A stretch of DNA of 64,000 nt from Microbacterium sp. Root61 (GTDB taxonomy: Bacteria > Actinomycetota > Actinomycetes > Actinomycetales > Microbacteriaceae), in contig NZ_LMGU01000001.1 in NCBI RefSeq assembly GCF_001427525.1, forward strand, positions 2,983,713 through 3,047,712. The letters are read 5' to 3'. Position 1 is the first letter of the stretch, and every line of letters starts with the position of its first letter. A model generated the notes under the pieces. That model was not told the origin of the DNA and did no database searches. It saw nothing but the letters and a program-made list of their open reading frames with translations. The position numbers were made by a program, and so were the translations under genes. Positions 19,668 through 27,370 of this stretch are shown in pieces.

Positions 19668-20494
19668 CCGCGACCACCGTGATCGCAACGTCGGTGCGCC
19701 GTCGTCGTCGCCGCCGCACGTCCGTCAGCCTCGAGCCGCTGCTGTGGGGCGTCGCGGGCATCGCCACCCTCGCGGTGCTGCTCGAGATCCTGCCGCAGAT
19801 GGGGATCGTCAACCCGACCTATTTCCCGCCGCTGCACGAGATCCTGCAGGCGCTCGGCGCGCAGCTGCAGTCGCCCGTATTCTGGGCGGCCTTCGGCGCG
19901 ACCGTCGCCGGCTGGCTCATCGGATTGACGATCGCGACCATTGCCGGAGTCATCCTGGGTGTCATCATCGCGAGCGTCCCGGTCGTGGACAAGATGCTCG
20001 CCTCCACCATCGAGTTCCTGCGACCGATCCCCTCGGTCGCGCTCGTCCCCATCGCCGCGCTGATGTTCGGCACGACGATGCAGGCGACCCTGCTGCTGGT
20101 CGTGTTCGCCAGCATCTGGCCGGTCCTGCTGCAGGTCATCTACGGGGTGCGCGATGTCGACAGGGTCGCCCTGGACACGGCCAAGAGCTACCGGCTCGGC
20201 CGCTCCCGCACCATCCGGCAGGTGATCTGGCCGAGCATGATGCCCTACCTCATCGTCGGCATCCGCCTCTCGGCCGCCGTCGCGCTGATCCTCGAGATCA
20301 CTGGCGAGCTCGTGATCGGCTCGCCCGGCATCGGCAAGCTCGTCGCCACCGCGCAGTCGTCCGCGGCGTACGCCAACATGTACGCCCTGGTGCTCGTCGC
20401 CGCCCTGCTGGGCGTCGTGATCAACGTCGGCACCCGTCTGGTGGAGGGCCGTGCCCTGTTCTGGCACGCCTCGGTCCGATCGGAAGTGGTGTGA
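19664..20494 (+). CDS. ABC transporter permease, SsuC/TauC type (first)
   Basis: A 276-residue membrane protein with about six hydrophobic segments after an Arg-rich N-terminus. The binding-protein-dependent EAA loop is seen around residue 165 (ALDTAKSYRLGRSRTI), preceded by EFLRPIPSVALVPIAAL, typical of SsuC/TauC permeases. It starts at GTG overlapping the kinase stop. It pairs with the next permease to form a heterodimeric channel. Confidence 0.88.
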   Translation: MTATTVIATSVRRRRRRRTSVSLEPLLWGVAGIATLAVLLEILPQMGIVNPTYFPPLHEILQALGAQLQSPVFWAAFGATVAGWLIGLTIATIAGVILGVIIASVPVVDKMLASTIEFLRPIPSVALVPIAALMFGTTMQATLLLVVFASIWPVLLQVIYGVRDVDRVALDTAKSYRLGRSRTIRQVIWPSMMPYLIVGIRLSAAVALILEITGELVIGSPGIGKLVATAQSSAAYANMYALVLVAALLGVVINVGTRLVEGRALFWHASVRSEVV

Positions 20495-20496
20495 GC

Positions 20497-21264
20497 ATGA
20501 AGGCACTCCGCTGGATCTTCGTCACCTTCGCCGTGCCGGTCGTGCTGATCGCGCTGTGGACCCTGTTCGCCGAGATCGCGAACAGCCTCTACTGGCCGTC
20601 GCCGGTCAAGATCGTCGGGGTCTTCCCCCAGACATGGCTGGACGGCCAGCTCAGCACAGACGTGCTCCCGAGCCTCACGCGCCTCGCGATCGGCTACATC
20701 TGCGCGGTCGTCATCGCGCTGATCCTCGGGATCGTGGTCGGATCGTTCCGCCGCCTGCGGCTGTACCTCGAGCCGGTGTTCGAGCTGTTCCGCGCCATCC
20801 CGCCGCCGCTGCTGGTGCCGATCGTGATGCTGTTCACCGGTCGCGGTGCGGGCATGCAGATCACGGTCATCGCGTTCGGCTGCCTCTGGCCGATCCTGAT
20901 CAACACGGTCGAGGGCGTGCGCGGCATCGACATGACCCAACTCGACACGGCGAAGTCGTACCGGATCTCCGGATGGCGGCGCCTGACCACGGTCGTGCTG
21001 CCCGCGGCATCCCCCAAGATCTTCGTCGGAGCCCGCCAGGCGCTGTCCATCGGCATCATCATGATGGTCATCTCCGAGATGTTCGTCTCCACCGACGGCA
21101 TCGGCTTCAACATCATCCAGTTCCAGCGACTCTTCCAGTTCAAGGAGATGTGGAGCGGAATCATCCTGCTCGGCATCGTCGGCGTCGTCGCGAACGTCAT
21201 CTTCAAGTTCATCGAGCGTCGTGTGCTGCGTTGGTACGTCGGCATGCAGACCCAGGAGAGGTGA
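20497..21264 (+). CDS. ABC transporter permease, SsuC/TauC type (second)
   Basis: A 255-residue membrane protein with six or so transmembrane segments. It has ELFRAIPPPLLVPIVMLF near residue 90 and the EAA-like loop QLDTAKSYRISGWRRL near 150. The start is ATG at 20497, two bases after the preceding stop. It is similar to, but distinct from, the first permease. Its counterpart in the second importer is at 30446-31270. Confidence 0.88.
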   Translation: MKALRWIFVTFAVPVVLIALWTLFAEIANSLYWPSPVKIVGVFPQTWLDGQLSTDVLPSLTRLAIGYICAVVIALILGIVVGSFRRLRLYLEPVFELFRAIPPPLLVPIVMLFTGRGAGMQITVIAFGCLWPILINTVEGVRGIDMTQLDTAKSYRISGWRRLTTVVLPAASPKIFVGARQALSIGIIMMVISEMFVSTDGIGFNIIQFQRLFQFKEMWSGIILLGIVGVVANVIFKFIERRVLRWYVGMQTQER

Positions 21265-21269
21265 GGGCC

Positions 21270-22088
21270 GTGGCCCAGAACGAAAACGACGTCATCCTGC
21301 ACGTCGACAAACTGCGCAAGGTCTACGGATCGGGCGACACCGCCGTCGAAGCCATCGGCAACCTCGACTTCACGATCGGCAAGAACGAACTGGTCTGCAT
21401 CGTCGGCCCGTCCGGTGCCGGCAAGACGACGTTCCTGCGCTGCGTGTCGGGGCTGCTCGCCCCCACGTCCGGGCAGGTGCTGCTGGAGGGCGAGCCGGTC
21501 ACCGGACCCCCTGAGGGTATGGCGGTCGTGCTCCAGGAGTACGGGCGGAGCCTCTACCCGTGGCTCACGGTGCACGACAACGTCGAGCTGCCGCTGAAGG
21601 CCAAGGGTCTGGCGAAGGCGGAGCGCGCCCGGCTGGTGTCGCAGGCGCTGGAGGCCGTGGGGCTCGCCGGCGCCGGCAAGAAGCACCCCTGGCAGCTGTC
21701 CGGCGGCATGCAACAGCGCGTCGCGATCGCCCGGGCGATCGCGTACGAGCCGCACATCCTCGTGATGGACGAGCCGTTCGCGGCCGTCGACGCGCAGACG
21801 CGCGCCGAGCTCGAGGACCTCGTCCGTCACCTGTGGAAGCAGCTCGGCGTCACCGTGCTCTTCGTCACGCACGACATCGATGAGTCGGTCTACCTCGCGC
21901 AGCGCGTGCTGGTGCTCTCGCACGCCCCGACCTTCATCCTCAAGGAGGTGCCGATCGACCTTCCCGACGAGCGCGACCAGCTCTCCACCCGGGCGCTCCC
22001 CGAGTTCGCCGCGCTCCGCACCGAGGTGTACGAGCTCATCCAGCAGGCCAAGCACATCACCTACCGCACCGCGCAGGTCCCGTCATGA
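21270..22088 (+). CDS. ABC transporter ATPase, SsuB/TauB type
   Basis: A 272-residue single ABC cassette. Walker A is GPSGAGKTTF near residue 47, the signature LSGGMQQRVAIARA lies near 145, and Walker B LVMDEPFAAVD follows. The Q-loop QEYGRSLYPWL is the aromatic-rich form usual in Tau/Ssu/nitrate ATPases. The start is GTG at 21270 after GAGAGGTGAG. It energises the importer encoded from 16921. Confidence 0.9.
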   Translation: MAQNENDVILHVDKLRKVYGSGDTAVEAIGNLDFTIGKNELVCIVGPSGAGKTTFLRCVSGLLAPTSGQVLLEGEPVTGPPEGMAVVLQEYGRSLYPWLTVHDNVELPLKAKGLAKAERARLVSQALEAVGLAGAGKKHPWQLSGGMQQRVAIARAIAYEPHILVMDEPFAAVDAQTRAELEDLVRHLWKQLGVTVLFVTHDIDESVYLAQRVLVLSHAPTFILKEVPIDLPDERDQLSTRALPEFAALRTEVYELIQQAKHITYRTAQVPS

Positions 22089-22113
22089 GTGCGGCAGCCG
22101 ACAGGACAGACGG

Positions 22114-23055
22114 ATGCTGACGCTGCAGGTCGCGTCGAGGGTCGATGAGGCGCGGGGCATCGCCGGGCTCGTCCTGACCGATCCGCAGGGACTCCCGCTC
22201 CCGGAGTGGGCGCCCGGCGCGCACATCGACGTGCACATCGACCGTCCGGGGGAGTCGCCGCTGGTGCGGCAGTACTCGCTGTGCGGCGATCCGGGCGATC
22301 GCTCGGCCTACCGGATCGCGGTGCTGCTCGAGGAGCACGGCGAGGGCGGTAGCGCGCACCTGCATGCGCACGTCCGTCCGGGGCAGCTGGTGCGTGTGTC
22401 GGCGCCGCGCGACCTGTTCGGATACGGGGTGGCGGAACGGATGACCTTCGTCGCCGGGGGCATCGGCATCACGCCGATCCTGCCGATGGTCGCCGCGGCC
22501 GAGGCCGCCGGAGCGGACTGGCAGCTGCACTACGCCGGACGCGAGCCCTCGACCATGGCCTTCGGCGCCGACCTGCAGCGCTACGGCAGCCGCGTGCACA
22601 TGTACGTCAGTTCGGAAGGCGAGCGGATGGCGCTGCCGGGGATCGTCGCGGATGCCGCGGCATCCGCCGTCTACGCATGCGGGCCGTCGCGGCTGCTGGA
22701 TGCGCTCGAATCCGCGGTGGAGGGCACCGATGTGACGCTGCACGTCGAGCGCTTCACGAACGACAACATCGTCGCCACCGAGGCCGACCACGCGTTCGAC
22801 GTGGAGCTGTCGCTGCTCGGCAAGACCATCACGATCCTGCCGGGCGAGTCGATCCTCGACCGTGTCGCCGAGGCCGGCGTCGCGGCGCCGTCCTCGTGTC
22901 GCGGCGGCACGTGCGGCACGTGCGAGACGTTCGTCCTGGAGGGTGAGCCGGATCACCGCGACGCCGTGCTCAACGCCAAGGAGCGCGAGGAGTCCGAGGT
23001 CATGATGATCTGCGTCTCGCGCTGCAAGGGCAAGAGGCTGGTGCTCGAGCTCTGA
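22114..23055 (+). CDS. Phthalate-dioxygenase-type reductase (FMN, NAD, [2Fe-2S])
   Basis: A 313-residue oxygenase reductase. The flavin domain shows VRQYSLCGDPGD near residue 52, the NAD domain shows FVAGGIGITPILPM near 112, and YACGPSRLLDAL follows near 187. The C-terminal plant-type [2Fe-2S] centre has cysteines in SCRGGTCGTCETF near 266-274 and in MICVSRCKG. This order (flavin, NAD, iron-sulphur) is that of phthalate dioxygenase reductase and VanB. As the last gene of the operon led by the CYP199-type P450, it is the probable electron donor, as for Rhodococcus PbdB (recalled). A Rieske oxygenase partner is absent from the window. Confidence 0.87.
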   Translation: MLTLQVASRVDEARGIAGLVLTDPQGLPLPEWAPGAHIDVHIDRPGESPLVRQYSLCGDPGDRSAYRIAVLLEEHGEGGSAHLHAHVRPGQLVRVSAPRDLFGYGVAERMTFVAGGIGITPILPMVAAAEAAGADWQLHYAGREPSTMAFGADLQRYGSRVHMYVSSEGERMALPGIVADAAASAVYACGPSRLLDALESAVEGTDVTLHVERFTNDNIVATEADHAFDVELSLLGKTITILPGESILDRVAEAGVAAPSSCRGGTCGTCETFVLEGEPDHRDAVLNAKEREESEVMMICVSRCKGKRLVLEL

Positions 23056-23073
23056 CACTTCACCGGACGACGA

Positions 23074-23108
23074 GAGGAGGGCCCCGGCGAATCGCCGGGG
23101 CCTTCCTC
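23074..23108. terminator. Bidirectional terminator between the reductase and the HtaA-like gene
   Basis: Left arm 23074-23089 and right arm 23093-23108 form a 16-bp stem with one G-T wobble and an AAT loop (core GCCCCGGCG/CGCCGGGGC). It is followed by a short pyrimidine run. It separates the convergent P450 operon (plus) and the HtaA-ferredoxin-P450 operon (minus). Confidence 0.75.
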
Positions 23109-23128
23109 TGTTCCCCTCCCGGTCGAGG

Positions 23129-23572
23129 TCAGCCGATCTCGACCGGGTCGAACCCGGTGCCCGCGCGGTAGGTGCCGAGGAACTGATCGGCACCGTCGGC
23201 GGTGAGCACCGTCGCGCTCACGCCCCGCCACTCGACGGACGGTGCGGCATCGACGAGGACGACGAATCCGCTCCGGCCGCGAGCATCATCCGGGTCCGCG
23301 ATCGTCAGCAGCGAGGTGTCACCGCGCAGGACGATCCAGGGTTCGGCGATGTCCAGGGCGAGCAGCCCGCCGTGGGCGCGCAGTTGCACGGCGCCGGAGA
23401 ACGCTGCCAGGACGCCGCATCCGTCCCATTCCTCAGGTGCCGATGGGTCCGCAGGGAACACCGTCCGGCCATCAGCACCGGCGTGCGCACCGGCGTGGAC
23501 GATGCCGCCGTCGAATCGGCGAACGTAGTCGAGCAGGCTCCGCTTGATCCCCCACCGCAGCATGCCGGTCAT
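23129..23572 (-). CDS. Single-domain HtaA-like (possible haem-binding) protein, second copy
   Basis: A 147-residue soluble protein paralogous to 14487-14948. It has the HtaA pattern MLRWGIKRSLLDYVRRFDGG at the N-terminus, FP and W-G-GV spacing in the middle, and AVQLRAHGGLLALDIAEPWIVL near residue 70. There is no signal peptide, so it is cytosolic, unlike exported HtaA. The ATG at 23572 overlaps the ferredoxin-reductase stop (ATGA), so it is the last gene of the P450-ferredoxin-reductase operon. The recurring link with P450 genes suggests haem handling or another accessory role (inference). Confidence 0.62.
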   Translation of the reverse strand: MTGMLRWGIKRSLLDYVRRFDGGIVHAGAHAGADGRTVFPADPSAPEEWDGCGVLAAFSGAVQLRAHGGLLALDIAEPWIVLRGDTSLLTIADPDDARGRSGFVVLVDAAPSVEWRGVSATVLTADGADQFLGTYRAGTGFDPVEIG

Positions 23573-24807
23573 CGGTCGACGAGGGTGCGCGCGCGGTCGC
23601 GCAGGGTGAAGTCGGGTTCCAGGGCGTCCTCCACCCGCAGACCCGTGTTCGAGGCCAGGAGCCGCCGCGCGGCCAGATGCGATGCCGCATCGTTGACCGA
23701 CTCGACGCACACGAGCGCACCCTCCGCGAAGCGCAGCACCGACAGGCGACCAGCCGGATCGCCGACCAGGACGCACCGATCGTCGGCGCCGCCCACCCCG
23801 GCGATCTGCAGGCGCATGCCCCCCTGCACGGACCAGAACCACGGCACCTCGTCGTAGTCGCCTGCTCCCGTCGTGATGACGGCGGCGACGTGGCGCGCCT
23901 GGTCCGTGGCGTTCTGCACGGATTCGAGGCGCATCGGCCGACCCGACGCGGAGGCGATCGCGGCGCAGTCTCCGATCGCGAAGATGTGCGGATCGCTCGT
24001 GCGCAGTTCCGTCGAGACGATGACTCCATCTTCGACGTGGAGTCCGGCCTCCGCCGCGAGCCGTGTGCGTGGCGCGACGCCGACGCCGGCGACTACGGTG
24101 TCGACCTCGATTGTGGATCCATCGCTCAACATGACCGCGGTACTGCCGTCGGGGAGGGATGCGACGCTCAACGCTTCGGTGTCCAGGCGCACGTCGATGC
24201 CGGCGGAACAGTGTCGGTCGGCGATCACCGAAGCCATCGCCGCACTGAGCGATCGGGGCATCACCTGCGCTCCGCGACCGATGACGGTGACGGCTGCACC
24301 CATGCCGCGCGCCACCCCCGCGATCTCGAGACCGATGAACCCCGCGCCGATGATCAGAACGCTCTGCGAGCCGGCGAGTCGCGTCCGCAGGGTGGCGGCA
24401 TCAGCCAGCGACCGGAGGATGCGCACATCGTTGTCCTGTGCGGCGAACGGCAATCGAGCGGGCTCGGATCCGGTCGCCAGGATCAGCCGGCCGAACGGCA
24501 GCCGCGTCCCGTCGCTCAGCACGACCTCGCGGCGGAGACGATCGATCGCTCCGACGGAGGCTCCCCGGCGCAGCTCGATGCCGGCCTGGGCGTAGTGGCT
24601 CTCCGCACGCAGCGGCAACGCCTCGTCCGATGAGATGAGGCCTTCCTTTGACAGCGGAGGCCTTTGGTAGGGGAGATCCTCCTGCTCGTCGAGGAGGGTG
24701 ATCGCGCCGTGCCAGCCCTGTCGTCGCAGAGCATCCGCCGCCTCGACGCCGGCGTGTCCCGCGCCGACGATGACAATCCCGGTGGAGTTCTCCGAGGACA
24801 CGATCAC
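23569..24807 (-). CDS. FAD-dependent ferredoxin reductase of the P450 system
   Basis: A 412-residue reductase of the putidaredoxin-reductase family. The FAD fold is seen in IVIVGAGHAGVEAADALR near residue 11 and the NAD fold in VLIIGAGFIGLEIAG near 150. ATG-type LILATGSEPARLPF and IFAIGDCAA near 285 complete the family pattern. The start is GTG at 24807, overlapping the ferredoxin stop (GTGA). It passes electrons from NAD(P)H to the adjacent [2Fe-2S] ferredoxin, which reduces the P450 at 25138-26340, a class I chain. Confidence 0.9.
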   Translation of the reverse strand: MIVSSENSTGIVIVGAGHAGVEAADALRRQGWHGAITLLDEQEDLPYQRPPLSKEGLISSDEALPLRAESHYAQAGIELRRGASVGAIDRLRREVVLSDGTRLPFGRLILATGSEPARLPFAAQDNDVRILRSLADAATLRTRLAGSQSVLIIGAGFIGLEIAGVARGMGAAVTVIGRGAQVMPRSLSAAMASVIADRHCSAGIDVRLDTEALSVASLPDGSTAVMLSDGSTIEVDTVVAGVGVAPRTRLAAEAGLHVEDGVIVSTELRTSDPHIFAIGDCAAIASASGRPMRLESVQNATDQARHVAAVITTGAGDYDEVPWFWSVQGGMRLQIAGVGGADDRCVLVGDPAGRLSVLRFAEGALVCVESVNDAASHLAARRLLASNTGLRVEDALEPDFTLRDRARTLVDR

Positions 24808-25127
24808 ACCTGCACGGACGGGATCTCGACCACCAGCTCATCGCATTGCGCAGATCCGCGCAGCTGGCAGGAGAGTCGCGAGCGCTCGGTGCGCTCTGCG
24901 GCGGCGCTGTCGAGCATCTCGTCCTCGTCCTCGCTGACCACGGGGAGCTGATTGCGGAAGAGGTCGCTCACATAGACATGGCATGTGGCGCACATCGCCT
25001 GGCCACCGCATTCTCCGACGATGCCTGGGACACCGGCGGTGACTGCTGCGCGCATCAGGCTGGTGCCGTCGGGGACATCCAGCACCGTCCGCGTGCCGTC
25101 GGGGTGAACATATTCAACGCGTGTCAT
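24804..25127 (-). CDS. [2Fe-2S] ferredoxin, putidaredoxin type
   Basis: A 107-residue ferredoxin. The cluster ligands follow CX5CX2C (GECGGQAMCATC near residues 39-48) plus a later cysteine in LSCQL near 86, as in putidaredoxin and adrenodoxin. VSEDEDEMLD is the acidic surface patch usual in these proteins. The start is ATG at 25127 after GAGAGGT; an upstream extension overlaps the P450 and is rejected. It shuttles electrons from the reductase to the P450 on either side. Confidence 0.92.
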   Translation of the reverse strand: MTRVEYVHPDGTRTVLDVPDGTSLMRAAVTAGVPGIVGECGGQAMCATCHVYVSDLFRNQLPVVSEDEDEMLDSAAAERTERSRLSCQLRGSAQCDELVVEIPSVQV

Positions 25128-25137
25128 CGTCGACCTC

Positions 25138-26340
25138 TCAGTTCCAGGTGACCGGCAGGGCGGTGATTCCGCGGAACGCCCACCCGTCCCATGTGACGTC
25201 GCGCGATTCGTCGACCCGGAGACCGGGGAACCGTCGGTACAGTGCCGGCATCGCGATGCGGCCGATGGATGATTCGGCGACCCACTTGCCGGCACACATG
25301 TGGGTGCCGCTCCCGAACCCGAGGTGTCGGTGCTCGTCGCGACCGACCCGGAACGCGTCGGGATCGTGGAAGACGTTGCCGTCGCGGTTGGCCGATGCGA
25401 GGATCAGCCCGATCTGACTGTCCGCGGGGATCGTCGCCCCCGCCACGGTCACATCCCGCTTCGTCTCGCGGGTGACCATGCCGATCGGGGTGTAGTACCG
25501 CACGGTCTCGTCGAACACGGCTCCCCACTCGGCGGGGTCGGCATCGACGGCGGGGCGCATCTCGGGGTGGCGGTCCAGGAGGAGTGCGATGCTCGTCACC
25601 ATGTGCTGGGGTTCGTTGACCCCACCGGAGATCGTGAGATAGATGTTCGCGCGTACGGCTTCTTCGGACATTCCACCGTGCAGCAGCAGCGACGCCATCG
25701 AGTCGTCCGGATGCCGCAGCAAGTAGGGGAGGAGGTCGTCCAGGACGGCGTCCGCCTCCGTGCGCGACCGGTCGCAGCGATCCCAGATGGACTGCTCCTC
25801 GAGAACGTTGCCCGATCCGGCGATGAAGTCGGCGGACCACCGCGCGAAGGTGTCGACGTCGACGTCGCGATACCCGATGAGATCGATGAGGTTCTTGGCA
25901 GCGAGCGGGCGGGCGAAGTCGCGGTTGAGGTCGGGTGTCGCCGCGTCGACGTCGGCGAGTCGGTCCAGGGCCGCGTCCGCGTTGGTGGCGAACATCCCGT
26001 TCCACAGTGCGCTGATCTTCTTCGGGCGCAGCGTCGGATTGACTGCACCCCGCTCCGCTGCGTGTTCGGGGTCGTCCTTGCGCACCATCGGCCGGGAGCC
26101 GATCGCACGGATCATGTGCGCGTTGGTGACGTGGGAGGAGAAGATCTCGGGGTTCTGCTCGCCGAACACGCAGCCGGCGAAGTCGCTGATGAGCACCTTC
26201 CGCACGGACGGGACCCAGGCGACGGGAGCCTCTCGCCGCAGTGCGGCGTAGATCGGATACGGGTCCGCGCGCAGTTCGACGGGGTCGATCCCGGTGACCG
26301 TCGGCAGACCTGCTGCGACCGACTCGATGGTGATGCTCAC
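25138..26340 (-). CDS. Cytochrome P450, GcoA/CYP255-like
   Basis: A 400-residue soluble P450. The haem loop is FGSGTHMCAGK with Cys349, and the ExxR helix is in DETVRYYTP. The I-helix has ISGGVNEPQHM near residue 240 in place of the usual AGxDT; recalled guaiacol demethylase GcoA has the similar GAMQEPGH there. The C-terminal WAFRGITALPVTW resembles GcoA's WGFRGPTSLHVTW. The start taken is GTG at 26340, six bases after GGAG; GTG at 26352 is possible. A methoxy- or alkoxy-arene O-dealkylase is the best guess. Unlike GcoA, which uses the single-chain reductase GcoB, this one has a separate ferredoxin and reductase. Confidence 0.82.
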   Translation of the reverse strand: MSITIESVAAGLPTVTGIDPVELRADPYPIYAALRREAPVAWVPSVRKVLISDFAGCVFGEQNPEIFSSHVTNAHMIRAIGSRPMVRKDDPEHAAERGAVNPTLRPKKISALWNGMFATNADAALDRLADVDAATPDLNRDFARPLAAKNLIDLIGYRDVDVDTFARWSADFIAGSGNVLEEQSIWDRCDRSRTEADAVLDDLLPYLLRHPDDSMASLLLHGGMSEEAVRANIYLTISGGVNEPQHMVTSIALLLDRHPEMRPAVDADPAEWGAVFDETVRYYTPIGMVTRETKRDVTVAGATIPADSQIGLILASANRDGNVFHDPDAFRVGRDEHRHLGFGSGTHMCAGKWVAESSIGRIAMPALYRRFPGLRVDESRDVTWDGWAFRGITALPVTWN

Positions 26341-26362
26341 GGTGGACTCCACTCTGTGTCCG

Positions 26363-26380
26363 TGTCGCGGCGGTGCGACA
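26363..26380. promoter_or_regulatory. Inverted repeat upstream of the GcoA-like P450
   Basis: Arms TGTCGC and GCGACA around a six-base spacer, 23 bp upstream of the P450 start and 33 bp beyond the IclR stop. It is a possible operator for the downstream-facing P450 operon, with no independent support. Confidence 0.3.
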
Positions 26381-26413
26381 GTGAGACGCTAGAACGCGGC
26401 CGTGGCCCCCGGG

Positions 26414-27226
26414 TCAGTTCTCCATTTGATGCGGAGAACCCGCTGCGCGCGCGACCGAATCCCCGTATCCGGAATAGTGCCGCTTGAGCGCGGACCCGAT
26501 CGCCCGGGCCGCAGGCAGCAGCACCGAGAGAACCTGCTCTTCACGCGGGTCTTCGCTCGGCACGATCGCGCTTATGGCGGCGACGGCATTGCCCATGATT
26601 CCCAGGACCGGCACTGCGATCGCCGTCGCGGCTGGATCGATGTATCCCTTGGTCACCGCGTAGCCTTGCTGACGGATCGTCTTCAGGTCCTGCCGCATCT
26701 CTGCGGGCGAGCGCAGCGGGGCGAACGCAAACGGCGCGCGGGGTTGGCGGAGCATGCTCTCGCGCGTCTCCTGGTCGCTGAACGCCGCCAGGACCAGGCC
26801 GCTCGACGTGCTGTAGAAGGGCATGCGGCCGCCGACCACGACGAAGTTCACGGCCGAGCGCGGTGCCGACAGTCGTTCGAGGTAGAGCACCTCATCGTCG
26901 TGCAGGACGCCGAGCTGGAGGTTCTGACCGATCGCCGCGTGCGTCGCGCGGAGGATGGGCATCGCGATCTCTCGGATCCCGAGCGCTCCGGGCGTGCGGA
27001 CCGCGAACTCCCACATTCTCAGGCCGATCCGGTAGCGGCGGGTGGGGAGACGCTCCAGCAGGCCGAGCTCGACGAGTTCGCCGAGCAGCCGATGCGTTGT
27101 GGACAACGGCATGCCCGACTTTTCGGCTATCTGTGTCGCGCTGAGGTCGCGGACACCTGTGTCGAAGGTCTCGAAGACGCGCACTGCGCGGCTGAGGGAT
27201 GACTCTCCGGCCGATGAACGGGCCAT
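26414..27226 (-). CDS. IclR-family transcriptional regulator
   Basis: A 270-residue IclR protein. The N-terminal winged helix has LSATQIAEKSGMPLSTTHRLLGELVELGLLE-type spacing near residues 25-55, and the C-terminal ligand domain shows STSSGLVLAAF near 135 and VLGIMGNAVAAISAIVP near 220. The start is ATG at 27226 with GGAGGAT upstream. It is closely similar to the IclR at 52481-53347 (shared RTPGALGIRE/RTPGALGLRE). It sits between the P450 operon and the second Tau-type importer and probably controls one or both in response to an aromatic acid. Confidence 0.9.
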   Translation of the reverse strand: MARSSAGESSLSRAVRVFETFDTGVRDLSATQIAEKSGMPLSTTHRLLGELVELGLLERLPTRRYRIGLRMWEFAVRTPGALGIREIAMPILRATHAAIGQNLQLGVLHDDEVLYLERLSAPRSAVNFVVVGGRMPFYSTSSGLVLAAFSDQETRESMLRQPRAPFAFAPLRSPAEMRQDLKTIRQQGYAVTKGYIDPAATAIAVPVLGIMGNAVAAISAIVPSEDPREEQVLSVLLPAARAIGSALKRHYSGYGDSVARAAGSPHQMEN

Positions 27227-27324
27227 GCCATCCTCCAGGATCTGCGGGGTCGCGGTCGCCCGTCGTCGTCAATTTCTACTCATGATAGGGAGTCGGCGAT
27301 CGGGTCGGTTCACATTCCCCGAAG

Positions 27325-27360
27325 CTCGTCCTCGTGCATAACGGCGTGCACGAGGACGAG
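27325..27360 (+). promoter_or_regulatory. Hairpin touching the ribosome site of the binding-protein gene
   Basis: A perfect 14-bp stem, arms 27325-27338 and 27347-27360 (arm core CTCGTCCTCGTGCA), with an eight-base loop. Its right arm ends in GAG, the first bases of the GAGAGG ribosome site (27358-27363) of the gene starting at 27371. Folding could restrict translation or protect the mRNA 5' end. Confidence 0.55.
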
Positions 27361-27370
27361 AGGCACATCA

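Noticed and set aside
16921..22088. The importer as a sulphonate or nitrate system
   Set aside because: The Tau/Ssu/NMT1 families overlap in sequence, but no sulphonatase, nitrate reductase or cys/ssu gene is nearby. The P450 and reductase in the same operon favour an aromatic acid. It cannot be excluded without binding data.
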